Of a stretch of 64,000 nucleotides of DNA, positions 1 to 9,374 are shown piece after piece (the stretch's first letter is position 1; each line of letters starts with the position of its first letter). The notes below the pieces were generated by a model, which made no database searches, was not told the origin of the DNA, and saw only the letters and a list, made by a program, of their open reading frames with translations. The position numbers and the translations under genes are program-made. Location: assembly GCA_007693915.1 (NCBI GenBank), contig RECS01000105.1, forward strand, positions 31,422-95,421. The letters run 5' to 3'. Source of the stretch: Saprospirales bacterium. GTDB lineage: Bacteria > Bacteroidota > Bacteroidia > Chitinophagales > Saprospiraceae.

Positions 1-330
1 ACGAGTGCTCAGGTAGTTGATCATGCGCGCCAATTGGGTCAATCCCTCTGGGAGATGATAAGAGTTGAGAAAGATCGCTTTTCAGATGGAAAGCATCAGG
101 AAATTGTTGACAATATAGGGTCAACGATTGGATTTATCCGTGATAATCGTGAGGCTATGAATATAAGTGATAGTCAATTAATGGAACTGGAAAAACACCA
201 AAACGAATTGGACTCATTGATTTTGAATCACTCAGAAGAAATACACGATGAAATACATATCTCAGATGAAGCCAAAGAAAAATTGAGACTTCTATTAGAT
301 AGGGTTGAGGGATTGATTGATCGGGATTGA
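1..330 (+). CDS. Hypothetical protein, C-terminal part; reading frame is open to the left window edge
   Basis: Frame 1 reads TSAQVVDHARQLGQSLWEM... with no stop from base 1 to the TGA at 330; the tracked start at 34 is only an internal TTG. Confidence 0.6.
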   Translation, partial: TSAQVVDHARQLGQSLWEMIRVEKDRFSDGKHQEIVDNIGSTIGFIRDNREAMNISDSQLMELEKHQNELDSLILNHSEEIHDEIHISDEAKEKLRLLLDRVEGLIDRD

Positions 331-2445
331 TTATCTCAATAGCGTTACATCCCCTTTTAAAGTTCTTGTTCTACCATTGGGAAGAGTAATTTCAATTACA
401 TAGACATAGACATCAGCTGGAGCCTGACTGCCATTTTGTCGTCCATTCCATCCTTCCTCATTATTTTCATTGTCATAGACTTTTTGACCCCAGCGGTTAA
501 ATATCTTAAAATCGGTAATGAACGATCCATCAAATTCGTCTGCATTTACTACTACCGGTCTGAAAAGTTGATTTATACCTGTCTGTCCTCCAGGGGAGAA
601 AACATTAGGCACTTCAAATATAGGCTCAACTCCGTCTATAGTTACCTCCAAAATCCTAAGACAACCATTAGCATCGAGAAATTCTACTCTGATAAAATTA
701 TTTTCTCTTTCTTCTATGATTTCGATCATTACAGTCCTAGTTCCGGTTTCTACGAGATCACCATTGTAAAACCAGTTGATTTCGTCAACATCAATTGACG
801 GACTTACATTTAAAGTAAATGTTCCCTCAGTCCCAATAGGAATCTCCTCTCCGGGTGAAACATCCAATTCCATAACATCAGGCATAGGGAATACTCCTAT
901 AGTCGCCACACCTATAGATTCGCAGTTGTCCTCATCAAAAGCTCTCAACTCAAACTGAGTATCGGTATTTACAATAGCTATAGGTTCAAAACAATCGTCA
1001 CAGCTTAATTGGTCAGTATTGGAAACCCATTGTGGATTGGAAAAACCTTCAGAATTAACAATAATTTGTATTGGCTCACCGGGGCAAGCAATTAAGGGAT
1101 CTATAGGTATTGGAGGGAAAAAGATATTTACAGTGACACTTACTGAAACCGGGCAACATTCCTCTTTAGTGGCATTGAGGGTATAGGTTGTTGACTCTGC
1201 TGTAGTAACTATTGGATTGGGACAATCTGTACAACTAAGACCTTGTGTAGGTGACCACTCCAAATCGGTTAAATCAGTATCATCTATAATGATCTGTACA
1301 GGTTCATTGGCACAAACTGTGGTATCACTGAAATTAACTGGTATTTCGGGATCAACAACTTCTATCCAGATGCTGTCCATTGACTGACATGCGTTATTGG
1401 TATTGGTGCGGATATAGTATTGAGTTGTAAGGGCTATAACTGAAATATTCTGGAATGTTACACTATCTTGAATAGACCCATCTTCAGGCCTCCAGTTATA
1501 GGTTATGTCCGGAAATCTCTCAGGATTAGCGATGTTACTAAAAATAGTAAAAAAGTCTCCTACACAATATTTTTCACAGGGATCACGGGGTCCAGGTACG
1601 ACAGAATAATCAAATTCCGGTAAAGAATCAAGTCTGATAATAACGGTATCAGCATGCATACAACCATCAGGAGTTTCGATATTTACAATATACCTTGTCG
1701 AAAAGTCCACTGTAGCCAATGGGCTTTGTTCTGTATTTGAACTCAAACTACCGTCATTGGGAAACCATTGAACCTCTGATCCGGGAGGATCAACAGTTGT
1801 ATTCAGACTGATCTGTGGTGAGTCATCGCAGACAAATGCTGTAGGGGGCAATTGGATGTTAACATTATTGGGTAATACATTTACAATTACCGAATCGGTA
1901 AAAGTGCAATAACCATTTTCACTAGAAATATTGAGTATCAAAACTGTAGTATCTTTAGGAGTTGCCAAAGCATTTGCAATGTTCGGATCGCTCACATTTG
2001 TATCGGGGATCCATTCGAAAGTCATTGACTCCAAGCCTTCGGTTGTGGTTAATTGAAAATGATCATGTCGACAGACTGTAGTGTCCCTTGTAGTAAACTC
2101 TGGGATTTCAAATTCGTCCACTTCTACAGTTATAGTAGCCGTGATTTCTTCGCTGTTTAAAAAAAATACAACTGCTACTTCCTGACTGCCTGCCTCATTA
2201 AAGACTATGGAAAAGGTCTGCATGTTTTCAGATGAAGCGATGGCATTGCCGTCTAAAGTCCAAATGGTAGAATCTGGTGTCTGATTTGAAACATACGTAA
2301 ACTCAATTGCCTCGTTCTGGCAAATAAAAGGATCTATGTCTGTTAAAACTTCCAATTCAATATCTTGAGCGAAAGCAATCAGTGGTAAGCAAAATAAAAT
2401 CAAGACGAAAAAAAACAAAAATCCCTTTATGTTAATATTGATCAT
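331..2445 (-). CDS. Secreted protein with PKD/Ig-like repeats and C-terminal gliding-motility (T9SS type B) sorting domain
   Basis: Signal peptide; C-terminus VPNVFSPGGQTGINQLFRP...FKIFNRWGQKVYDNENNEEGWNGRQNGSQAPADVYVYVIEITLPNGRTRTLKGDVTLLR is the classic gliding_CTERM pattern. Confidence 0.92.
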   Translation of the reverse strand: MININIKGFLFFFVLILFCLPLIAFAQDIELEVLTDIDPFICQNEAIEFTYVSNQTPDSTIWTLDGNAIASSENMQTFSIVFNEAGSQEVAVVFFLNSEEITATITVEVDEFEIPEFTTRDTTVCRHDHFQLTTTEGLESMTFEWIPDTNVSDPNIANALATPKDTTVLILNISSENGYCTFTDSVIVNVLPNNVNIQLPPTAFVCDDSPQISLNTTVDPPGSEVQWFPNDGSLSSNTEQSPLATVDFSTRYIVNIETPDGCMHADTVIIRLDSLPEFDYSVVPGPRDPCEKYCVGDFFTIFSNIANPERFPDITYNWRPEDGSIQDSVTFQNISVIALTTQYYIRTNTNNACQSMDSIWIEVVDPEIPVNFSDTTVCANEPVQIIIDDTDLTDLEWSPTQGLSCTDCPNPIVTTAESTTYTLNATKEECCPVSVSVTVNIFFPPIPIDPLIACPGEPIQIIVNSEGFSNPQWVSNTDQLSCDDCFEPIAIVNTDTQFELRAFDEDNCESIGVATIGVFPMPDVMELDVSPGEEIPIGTEGTFTLNVSPSIDVDEINWFYNGDLVETGTRTVMIEIIEERENNFIRVEFLDANGCLRILEVTIDGVEPIFEVPNVFSPGGQTGINQLFRPVVVNADEFDGSFITDFKIFNRWGQKVYDNENNEEGWNGRQNGSQAPADVYVYVIEITLPNGRTRTLKGDVTLLR

Positions 2446-2593
2446 GTGTTTTATACTTTGTGTTAATTACCCCAAAATTACGATCATTTTTTATATAATA
2501 TTACAGAGTAACCTTTTTTTTACATTTTTAAAGTAATTGAAGCTAATTATATACTTTGGTAATAGGTGAGGAGGGACACTGATTTATTTTTTA

Positions 2594-2601
2594 TATATTT
2601 G
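2594..2601 (+). promoter_or_regulatory. Bacteroidetes -7 element (TATATTTG) upstream of M28 peptidase
   Basis: Matches TAnnTTTG 19 bp before the ATG at 2620. Confidence 0.5.
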
Positions 2602-2619
2602 CAAAAAAAATCAACTGAT

Positions 2620-4284
2620 ATGAAAAAGCTATATTTATTAATAATGGGTCTGATTCCTTTCTTGCTGTTATACTCCTGTGGAGAAACAACTGAAAAAACA
2701 GACATCGAATTACTTACATTTGATTTGAATATTGACAATCTTGAGAGACACATTGAAACATTGGCCTCTGATGAATTTATGGGAAGGATGCCTATGACTG
2801 TCGGGGAGGATCTAACATTGGCTTATCTAGAGAATGAACTTTCACAAATGGGTATTCAGCCCGGTAATCATGGTAGTTTTTTTCAGGAGGTTGGTTTGGT
2901 AACTGTTACCTCTAAAACTGATGAAAACTTAGTAATAACTGGTGGTGATGAGAATATCATTTTGAATAACGGCAGTGATTTTGTAATTTACTCTCAGTTA
3001 CTACAGGATGAGATAGTTGTTGAAGATGCAGAATTAGTCTTTTGTGGTTTTGGAGTGGTTGCTCCTGAATACGACTGGAATGATTACGAAGGTATTGATA
3101 TGGAGGGCAAGATAGCAGTTGTACTCGTAAATGACCCGGGCTTTTATATGGATGAAGACAGTGATCTATTTACCGGAAATGCTATGACTTATTATGGCAG
3201 GTGGACTTATAAATATGAAGAAGCTGCAAGACAAGGTGCTGCCGGAGTTATTATCGTACATAATGACGCCCCCGCAGGTTATGGTTGGAATGTTGTCGAA
3301 ACTTCATGGTCTGGAGCAAAAATGCAATTGGATCTTCCTGAAGGTGCTGTAGAAAGATCTCCGCTTCAAGGTTGGATTACTTATCCGGTAGCTCAACAAC
3401 TAATGAATGCTGCAGGTCTAGATAAGGAGGAAATGCTTCAAGCTGCACTTTCACCGAACTTTGAACCGGTACCACTGGGTTTAAAGACTTCTGCAAAAAT
3501 GAATAATACTTTCGAGGGGGGTGTATCGCAAAATGTGATAGCAATTATCGAAGGATCAGAAAGACCTGAAGAATATATTGTTTACAGCACGCACTGGGAT
3601 CACCTGGGCGTTAGAGCTCCTATTGATGGTGATAGCATTTATAATGGTGCTGTTGATAATGCTACCGGAGTAGCTATTTTACTTGAAATTGCTAGAATAG
3701 TGCAAGCTATGGAAGATAAACCCAAAAGATCTCTTGTATTTCTTTGGGTAACTGCTGAAGAACAAGGATTATTGGGCTCATCTTATTATGCTAATAATCC
3801 CATATATCCAACCAATCAAACTGTTGCGAACTTGAATGTAGATGGAATTTTCCCTTTTGGTCCTACCAATGACTTGATTGTAGTGGGTTATAATCAAAAT
3901 GAGCTGGTTGATTGGGCTAAAGACATTGCTGAAACTCAAGGCAGATATGTTGTTCCCGATCAAGAACCTGAAAAGGGATTCTTTTATCGCTCTGATCAAT
4001 TTAGTTTTGCGAAAGTTGGTGTGCCTGCTTTTTATGCAGGGGGCGGGACTGATCTCGTTGATGGTGGAAGAGAAGTGGGTGAACCCTTAAGAGCAGAGTA
4101 TTTGCGCAAATACTATCATCAGCCCGGGGATGTTTATAATCCTGAAACATGGGACTTGAGAGCGATTGCTCAGGATGGTGAATTCTTCTTACGTTTTGGT
4201 ATAGACATAGCAAATAGTGACAGATGGCCTGAGTGGAATGAAATTTCTGAATTCAGAGCCATTAGAGCTGCTGACAGAAATTAA
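2620..4284 (+). CDS. M28 family metallopeptidase lipoprotein with PA domain
   Basis: ATG at 2620 gives lipoprotein signal MKKLYLLIMGLIPFLLLYSC; YSTHWDHLG, GAVDNATGVAILLE, TAEEQGLLGS are M28 zinc-ligand motifs. Confidence 0.9.
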   Translation: MKKLYLLIMGLIPFLLLYSCGETTEKTDIELLTFDLNIDNLERHIETLASDEFMGRMPMTVGEDLTLAYLENELSQMGIQPGNHGSFFQEVGLVTVTSKTDENLVITGGDENIILNNGSDFVIYSQLLQDEIVVEDAELVFCGFGVVAPEYDWNDYEGIDMEGKIAVVLVNDPGFYMDEDSDLFTGNAMTYYGRWTYKYEEAARQGAAGVIIVHNDAPAGYGWNVVETSWSGAKMQLDLPEGAVERSPLQGWITYPVAQQLMNAAGLDKEEMLQAALSPNFEPVPLGLKTSAKMNNTFEGGVSQNVIAIIEGSERPEEYIVYSTHWDHLGVRAPIDGDSIYNGAVDNATGVAILLEIARIVQAMEDKPKRSLVFLWVTAEEQGLLGSSYYANNPIYPTNQTVANLNVDGIFPFGPTNDLIVVGYNQNELVDWAKDIAETQGRYVVPDQEPEKGFFYRSDQFSFAKVGVPAFYAGGGTDLVDGGREVGEPLRAEYLRKYYHQPGDVYNPETWDLRAIAQDGEFFLRFGIDIANSDRWPEWNEISEFRAIRAADRN

Positions 4285-4345
4285 ACCTTCTATTTTGAAT
4301 AAGAAAAATATTTTGATTAGTTAATTTTTAAGAACATCATATATA

Positions 4346-4383
4346 CAGGTCGGCAACTGATTTTCAGCCGACCTGTTTTTTTC
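4346..4383 (+). terminator. Rho-independent terminator after M28 peptidase
   Basis: CAGGTCGGC-N12-GCCGACCTG followed by a T-run. Confidence 0.85.
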
Positions 4384-4445
4384 TCTACAATTTACTTTCA
4401 ATGAAATTGATGAAGTGATCGATTAATTACTATAAAAAGGTAAGA

Positions 4446-4889
4446 ATGGAAAAGGATAACTTTTATAAAGCAGCATTAGAAGAGGCAAAAAATGGAATGA
4501 GAAACGGAGGAATTCCGATTGGTTCAGTGCTTGTTTATAAAGGAAAGATTATTGGACGGGGACACAATCAGCGTATCCAAAAAGGAAGTCCAATACTTCA
4601 TGGGGAAATGGATGCTCTCGAAAATGCTGGCAGACAAAATGCAGCCGTCTATCGCAATTCGGTCTTATATACCACACTTTCTCCTTGCTCCATGTGTACC
4701 GGTGCAATTTTACTATATGAAATTCCCAAAGTCGTAATCGGTGAAAACCAAAATTTTATGGGAGCGGAGGGTTTATTAAGAAAAAACGGGGTAGAAGTAG
4801 TTGTCCTGAATGACGAAGAGACCATTGAAATGATGGGCAGGTTTATCGATTCATTTCCTGAAGTGTGGAATGAGGATATCGGGGTGTAG
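4446..4889 (+). CDS. Cytosine deaminase (CDA fold, yeast FCY1-like)
   Basis: HGEMDALEN and LSPCSMCTGAILLYEIPKVVIGENQNF zinc motifs; FIDSFPEVWNEDIGV C-terminus resembles yeast Fcy1. Confidence 0.85.
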   Translation: MEKDNFYKAALEEAKNGMRNGGIPIGSVLVYKGKIIGRGHNQRIQKGSPILHGEMDALENAGRQNAAVYRNSVLYTTLSPCSMCTGAILLYEIPKVVIGENQNFMGAEGLLRKNGVEVVVLNDEETIEMMGRFIDSFPEVWNEDIGV

Positions 4890-4945
4890 AAATTTTGTTA
4901 TTTTAAACTGTTTTGAAGTAGTTTAAGAAGGAACTTGCGCCACTT

Positions 4946-6175
4946 CTAAATTATATTTTTCTTCTTAAAACACGCTATAAAAAATCCATCAAAACCGGTT
5001 TTTGAAGGTCTGAAATTAACACATTCTATTAACTTAAATTCTCGTCCACGGTCAGATTCTAGAAATGCATTTACCTGATTTTCATTTTCTGAGGGGAGAA
5101 TACTGCAACTTGCGTAAGTCATGATTCCCCCAGGTTTTAACATCTGAGAATAAAAGTTAAGAATATATGCTTGGTTTTTTTTTATTTCATCCAAATCCTC
5201 TGGCTGAAGTGACCATTTGATATCTGGATTGCGGCGTAAAACTCCGAGTCCCGAACAGGGTACATCCAACAATAAGCGATCTGCGGACTTGTTAAGTCTT
5301 TTTATTGTCTTTGTTCCCTGGATAAACCTTGTTTCTATTATGTTGGATCCTGCTCTTTTGGCTCTCTTCTTAATTCCGGCAAGCTTCCATTCAGCATTAT
5401 CCATAGACAGAACTTTTCCCTTATTCTTCATCAGGCAAGCGAGGTGCAAACTTTTTCCACCCATGCCTGCACAGGCATCTATTACTCGCATTCCCGGTTT
5501 TGGATCTAGGTATTCAGCTACCTTTTGTGAGGATGGATCCTGTACCTCAAATAGGCCTTGCTGAAAGCTTTTCGTTTTAAAAATATTTTGTTTTTGATCG
5601 ACAAGCAGCGCTGTTTTATAGCCATCAATTAGGGTGGTAGTGATACCTTCTTCAAGCAATCTCTTTTTGAGAGTCTTGATATCTGTTTTTAGGGTATTAC
5701 ATCTGAGTGCCATTGCAGCCTGAGTATTCATGGCGTCTATCTCTTTTGCCCAATCTTCGCCTAATTCTAGATAACCAAGTTCATCTAACCATTCTGGGAT
5801 GGACAGATAATCAGAACGCTTAAGTTCAGCGGATTTTAATTCGGGTGTTTCTTTTTCAACACTTTCTAAAGGTTCGCTTTTTATCCTCATTCCATTGAGC
5901 TCAAAAAAAGCTTCAATTATTTTTCTGTTAATGGGTCTTCCTGAATGCGCAACCAATAGAGCTCTCCATCGAATGATGTCATAGGTGATGTCAGCAAACC
6001 ATCCCTTTAGCCCCTCACCCCAGTTTTTATGCACTGCAAAAACCTTTCCTATGGCTTTGTCTGCGTGTGTTTTCCTTTGAAAAACCATAAATAAAGCTCC
6101 TTCAAGAGATTCGAGAAATTCATCTCCAAAACTGAGGTTTAGGTATTTGTTTATTGGGAAGGGATTCTTTTTCAT
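4946..6175 (-). CDS. RsmB/NOP family class I SAM-dependent RNA (cytosine-5) methyltransferase
   Basis: VIDACAGMGGKSLHLA, LLLDVPCSGLGVLRRNPDIKW, TYASCSILPSENENQV motifs. Confidence 0.9.
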   Translation of the reverse strand: MKKNPFPINKYLNLSFGDEFLESLEGALFMVFQRKTHADKAIGKVFAVHKNWGEGLKGWFADITYDIIRWRALLVAHSGRPINRKIIEAFFELNGMRIKSEPLESVEKETPELKSAELKRSDYLSIPEWLDELGYLELGEDWAKEIDAMNTQAAMALRCNTLKTDIKTLKKRLLEEGITTTLIDGYKTALLVDQKQNIFKTKSFQQGLFEVQDPSSQKVAEYLDPKPGMRVIDACAGMGGKSLHLACLMKNKGKVLSMDNAEWKLAGIKKRAKRAGSNIIETRFIQGTKTIKRLNKSADRLLLDVPCSGLGVLRRNPDIKWSLQPEDLDEIKKNQAYILNFYSQMLKPGGIMTYASCSILPSENENQVNAFLESDRGREFKLIECVNFRPSKTGFDGFFIACFKKKNII

Positions 6176-6238
6176 TTATTGGCGTTGATTTATAAAAGAG
6201 TCCACGAGGACTCAAAGATCAAAAAAGAAGTCAACAAT

Positions 6239-7168
6239 TTAAATTCTCATTTTTGACCTTCTGCCGAGGTAAGATCTAAGTATTTCAGTATATCCTTTTT
6301 TTATATCTGCCTCAACCATATCCATTCTATACTGTAAGCATTTAGTTTTTAACTGTTTGCGGTAGGAATCAACTTTATGCAAATACTCTTCTCTTACCTC
6401 TGAGGGTTGCACCTTAACTTGTTCGCCACTCTCAAGATCGATAAAAATATGTGGTCTTTCGCTAAAGTTAAAGTCAAATTCAGTCTGATGGTCAATTACG
6501 TGCATGAGGATTACCTCGTGTTTGTTGTGCTTTAGATGCTGAAGAGCAGAAAACAACTCATCCTTATTGTCATTCCGATCAAACATATCTGAAAACAAAA
6601 TCACCAATGATCGCTTATGGATGGTTTCTGCAATCTGATGGAGACATTGAGCAGCATTTGTTGAGACATTTTCGGCAGGAGTTTGTATGCGTTCTTCCAG
6701 TTTGGATAAAAGCAGTTTATAATGGGTCAGACTGGATTTGGGCTTATAATGGGTAATGATCTCAGTATCAAAAAGCGTCAAACCAAAAGCATCCCGCTGT
6801 CTTTTGAGTAGGTTCATCAATGAAGCTGCACCTAAGGCAGAAAACTCAAATTTGGAAAGCTGGAGATTTTTACCTGCTTTAACTTTAGGATAATGCATAG
6901 AAGAGGAGTTATCGATAACTATTTGACATCTAAGATTGGTCTCCTCCTCGTATTTTTTTAGAAAAAGCTTATCAGTCCTTGCATATACTTTCCAGTCGAT
7001 ATCTTTGGTACTGCTGCCGGGATTATATAGTCGATGTTCAGCAAATTCCACAGAAAAACCATGAAATGGACTTTTGTGTAAACCTATTATAAAACCTTCT
7101 ACAACTTCCTTAGCAAGTAAATCAAGATTGCTGATTTCTCTTACTTCAAACTTGTCAAAATAACTCAT
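6239..7168 (-). CDS. DUF58 domain-containing protein (vWA-like)
   Basis: HRLYNPGSSTKDIDWKVYARTDKLFLKKYEEETNLRCQIVIDNSSSMHY. Confidence 0.88.
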   Translation of the reverse strand: MSYFDKFEVREISNLDLLAKEVVEGFIIGLHKSPFHGFSVEFAEHRLYNPGSSTKDIDWKVYARTDKLFLKKYEEETNLRCQIVIDNSSSMHYPKVKAGKNLQLSKFEFSALGAASLMNLLKRQRDAFGLTLFDTEIITHYKPKSSLTHYKLLLSKLEERIQTPAENVSTNAAQCLHQIAETIHKRSLVILFSDMFDRNDNKDELFSALQHLKHNKHEVILMHVIDHQTEFDFNFSERPHIFIDLESGEQVKVQPSEVREEYLHKVDSYRKQLKTKCLQYRMDMVEADIKKGYTEILRSYLGRRSKMRI

Positions 7169-7194
7169 CTACTAAATTGTGGTGATTGGTCAAT

Positions 7195-7235
7195 AAAAAG
7201 AACCCTTACATTAAAACAAGGCAAGGGTTCTTTTT
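7195..7235 (-). terminator. Rho-independent terminator after trxA (symmetrical)
   Basis: AAAAAGAACCCTT-N15-AAGGGTTCTTTTT inverted repeat. Confidence 0.8.
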
Positions 7236-7253
7236 ATTGGATCTGATGCCGGA

Positions 7254-7571
7254 TTATTTATTGGCTTCAATTTTTTCCTTTAAAGCTTGTTTAGAGATAA
7301 CACCTACGTGCTTGTCAACTACTTCACCATTTTTGATAAATAGAATAGTTGGTATGGATCTAATTGAGTATTTACTTGCTACCTGAGGATTATTGTCTAC
7401 ATCCACTTTGCCAATAACAACCTCTCCATTGTATTCGCTTGCGGCTTCATCAATAATTGGAGCGATCATTTTACAAGGACCACACCATACTGCCCAAAAA
7501 TCAGCAACAACTAATGCGTCAGTTTCAAGTGCTGCTGATTGAAAATTATCATCTGTGAATTCAAATGCCAT
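7254..7571 (-). CDS. trxA: Thioredoxin
   Basis: WAVWCGPCKMIAPIIDEAA active site, cis-Pro SIRSIPTILFIKNG; 105 aa. Confidence 0.95.
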   Translation of the reverse strand: MAFEFTDDNFQSAALETDALVVADFWAVWCGPCKMIAPIIDEAASEYNGEVVIGKVDVDNNPQVASKYSIRSIPTILFIKNGEVVDKHVGVISKQALKEKIEANK

Positions 7572-7646
7572 GTTTTTAATTTTAATTTGAAAAAATAATA
7601 TACAAATTTAATACAATTTTTCCTTAGAATTGTTCTTTTTTAAATT

Positions 7647-8744
7647 ATGCCGAATAGGAAATTCATCAAATGGTTTTTTATGTCAGCCCTTCTTGGAGGT
7701 TGGCTTTTTTATTTTTTCCCATTTTTTACTGATTCAATTTATGGCGCATGGATTTTTCCATCTATCAGATTATTCTTCAATACCCTGTCCTTTGTATCGC
7801 CCCTCCCCCTTATTTATTTTTTTATTCTTTGGTGCGTCGCTTTACTAGGTAGCTATATTAAAAATAAGTCCTTTTTTATGCATTCCTCTGTTAGTAAAAA
7901 TATTTTGAAAGTGGGTTCCGATTTATTATATTTTATATTATTTATCGTTGCTACATTTTATTGGGCGTGGGGAATGAACTACTTCAGAACATCTGAAGCA
8001 GCTCGGTTTCAATTAGAAGTTGGAGCAATAGAACAGTATCGTTTGAAAGAATGGATATTGAGTTGGACTGAAAAAGTCAACAATAGTAGATTTCTTTTGC
8101 ATTTTGATGATGACGATGAAATTAGGAATTATCTTACACAAATTGATTTAAACTCTGATTTAGAGAAAAGCTTTTATGAACTGAAAAACTTCCATGATTT
8201 AACTTCATTTCGTCATATACCAGTTATGTTGTGGCGCCCCAAAGGACTTTGGCTTAGAAATTCCACCGCGGGGTTTTATTTTCCATTTACCGGTGAGGCT
8301 ACCCTTGATAGTGGTTTGCACCCCTATCAGATTCCATTTACTACAGCTCATGAAATGGCGCATGCTGTTGGCTTTACAGATGAAGGCATTTGCAACTTGC
8401 TCGCACTTCTCGTTTGTATGTCTGCTGAGGATGAATTCATAAAGTATTCAGGTAAATTAGCACTTTGGAGGTATTTAGCACGGGAGGTCAGAAGATTAGA
8501 TCCAGAATTTTATACCACCATTTTTGAAGAAAAATTATCTGATAAAGTAAAAAACGATTTAAGGGCCATCCACCGAAATAGTCAAAAATACCCGGACTGG
8601 TTTCCCGGCCTGCAGAGAAGGGTTTATGACACCTATTTAAGGGCTCATGGCGTGAGAGAAGGAATTGCTAGCTATAATGAGGTTTTAATGTTGGCTGAGT
8701 CCTACTTTTATTTATTCAGAGAGCGTGAGAATGATGTCGATTAA
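7647..8744 (+). CDS. DUF3810 domain-containing membrane protein (HExxH zinc-peptidase-like)
   Basis: N-terminal TM segments; FTTAHEMAHAVGFTDEGICNLLALL motif. Confidence 0.85.
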   Translation: MPNRKFIKWFFMSALLGGWLFYFFPFFTDSIYGAWIFPSIRLFFNTLSFVSPLPLIYFFILWCVALLGSYIKNKSFFMHSSVSKNILKVGSDLLYFILFIVATFYWAWGMNYFRTSEAARFQLEVGAIEQYRLKEWILSWTEKVNNSRFLLHFDDDDEIRNYLTQIDLNSDLEKSFYELKNFHDLTSFRHIPVMLWRPKGLWLRNSTAGFYFPFTGEATLDSGLHPYQIPFTTAHEMAHAVGFTDEGICNLLALLVCMSAEDEFIKYSGKLALWRYLAREVRRLDPEFYTTIFEEKLSDKVKNDLRAIHRNSQKYPDWFPGLQRRVYDTYLRAHGVREGIASYNEVLMLAESYFYLFRERENDVD

Positions 8745-9374
8745 GTTGGTATTCAGAAGTGATATGGCTTGCTTCTTATTGTCAAGTAAATTTGCTTCAA
8801 CTTCATTTTTTGCTAATGTAGCCCTGATCGAAAGGAAATTTATTTTTTCCATTATCGCTACAAAAAAGACTGCACTATTGTCCTTTGTGAGCAATAAAGA
8901 TGCCCCATGATTTTTACTCAAAGTTTTTATTGCTTTTTTTTCTAATCGTCCTGAATTCAGTGTGATGCTAACAGCAAGAGGCAAAAATTGACCTGTTTGG
9001 GGGTTTTTAAATTGGTCATTTTCAAAGGGTAATTCAGAATGACTATTTGCATCAATTAATTCAGACAAGTTTCTATCAATTATTTTCTCACTAAAAAAAA
9101 TATCATTGGATACTTGATATACTTTTGCTTCTTCCAACTCTCCACTTAATCTAATTGCTAATCCGCTATGAATAAAAAAGTCTGTCGATTGGTGCTGAAA
9201 GTAGCGGGTCAATGCATAGGTTGTCCTTAAAATATCTTCACCCGTAATGAGGATTTGAATTTCCAAGCTTTTAAACCTAAAGTGAAAAGGTTTTATTTGT
9301 TGAGCCTGATTCTGTAAAAAAGTGATTAATGCACTAACTTCTTCAAATTTTGCGGCGGCAATGGCTAATTTCAT
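8712..9374 (-). CDS. Futalosine hydrolase / MTAN-like nucleosidase homologue, divergent
   Basis: Length and order of blocks (MKLAIAAAKFEE, ITGEDILRTTYALTRYF, FFIHSGLAI, SAVFFVAIMEKINFLSIRA) follow the MqnB/MTAN fold, but the catalytic-motif region is degenerate. Confidence 0.55.
   Translation of the reverse strand: MKLAIAAAKFEEVSALITFLQNQAQQIKPFHFRFKSLEIQILITGEDILRTTYALTRYFQHQSTDFFIHSGLAIRLSGELEEAKVYQVSNDIFFSEKIIDRNLSELIDANSHSELPFENDQFKNPQTGQFLPLAVSITLNSGRLEKKAIKTLSKNHGASLLLTKDNSAVFFVAIMEKINFLSIRATLAKNEVEANLLDNKKQAISLLNTNLIDIILTLSE

Noticed and set aside
436-958. Plus-strand ORFs of 120 and 60 aa
   Set aside because: Entirely antisense to the strongly supported T9SS type-B protein gene; no recognisable domain
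5217-5564. 115-aa plus-strand ORF
   Set aside because: Antisense to the RsmB/NOP methyltransferase gene, no domain
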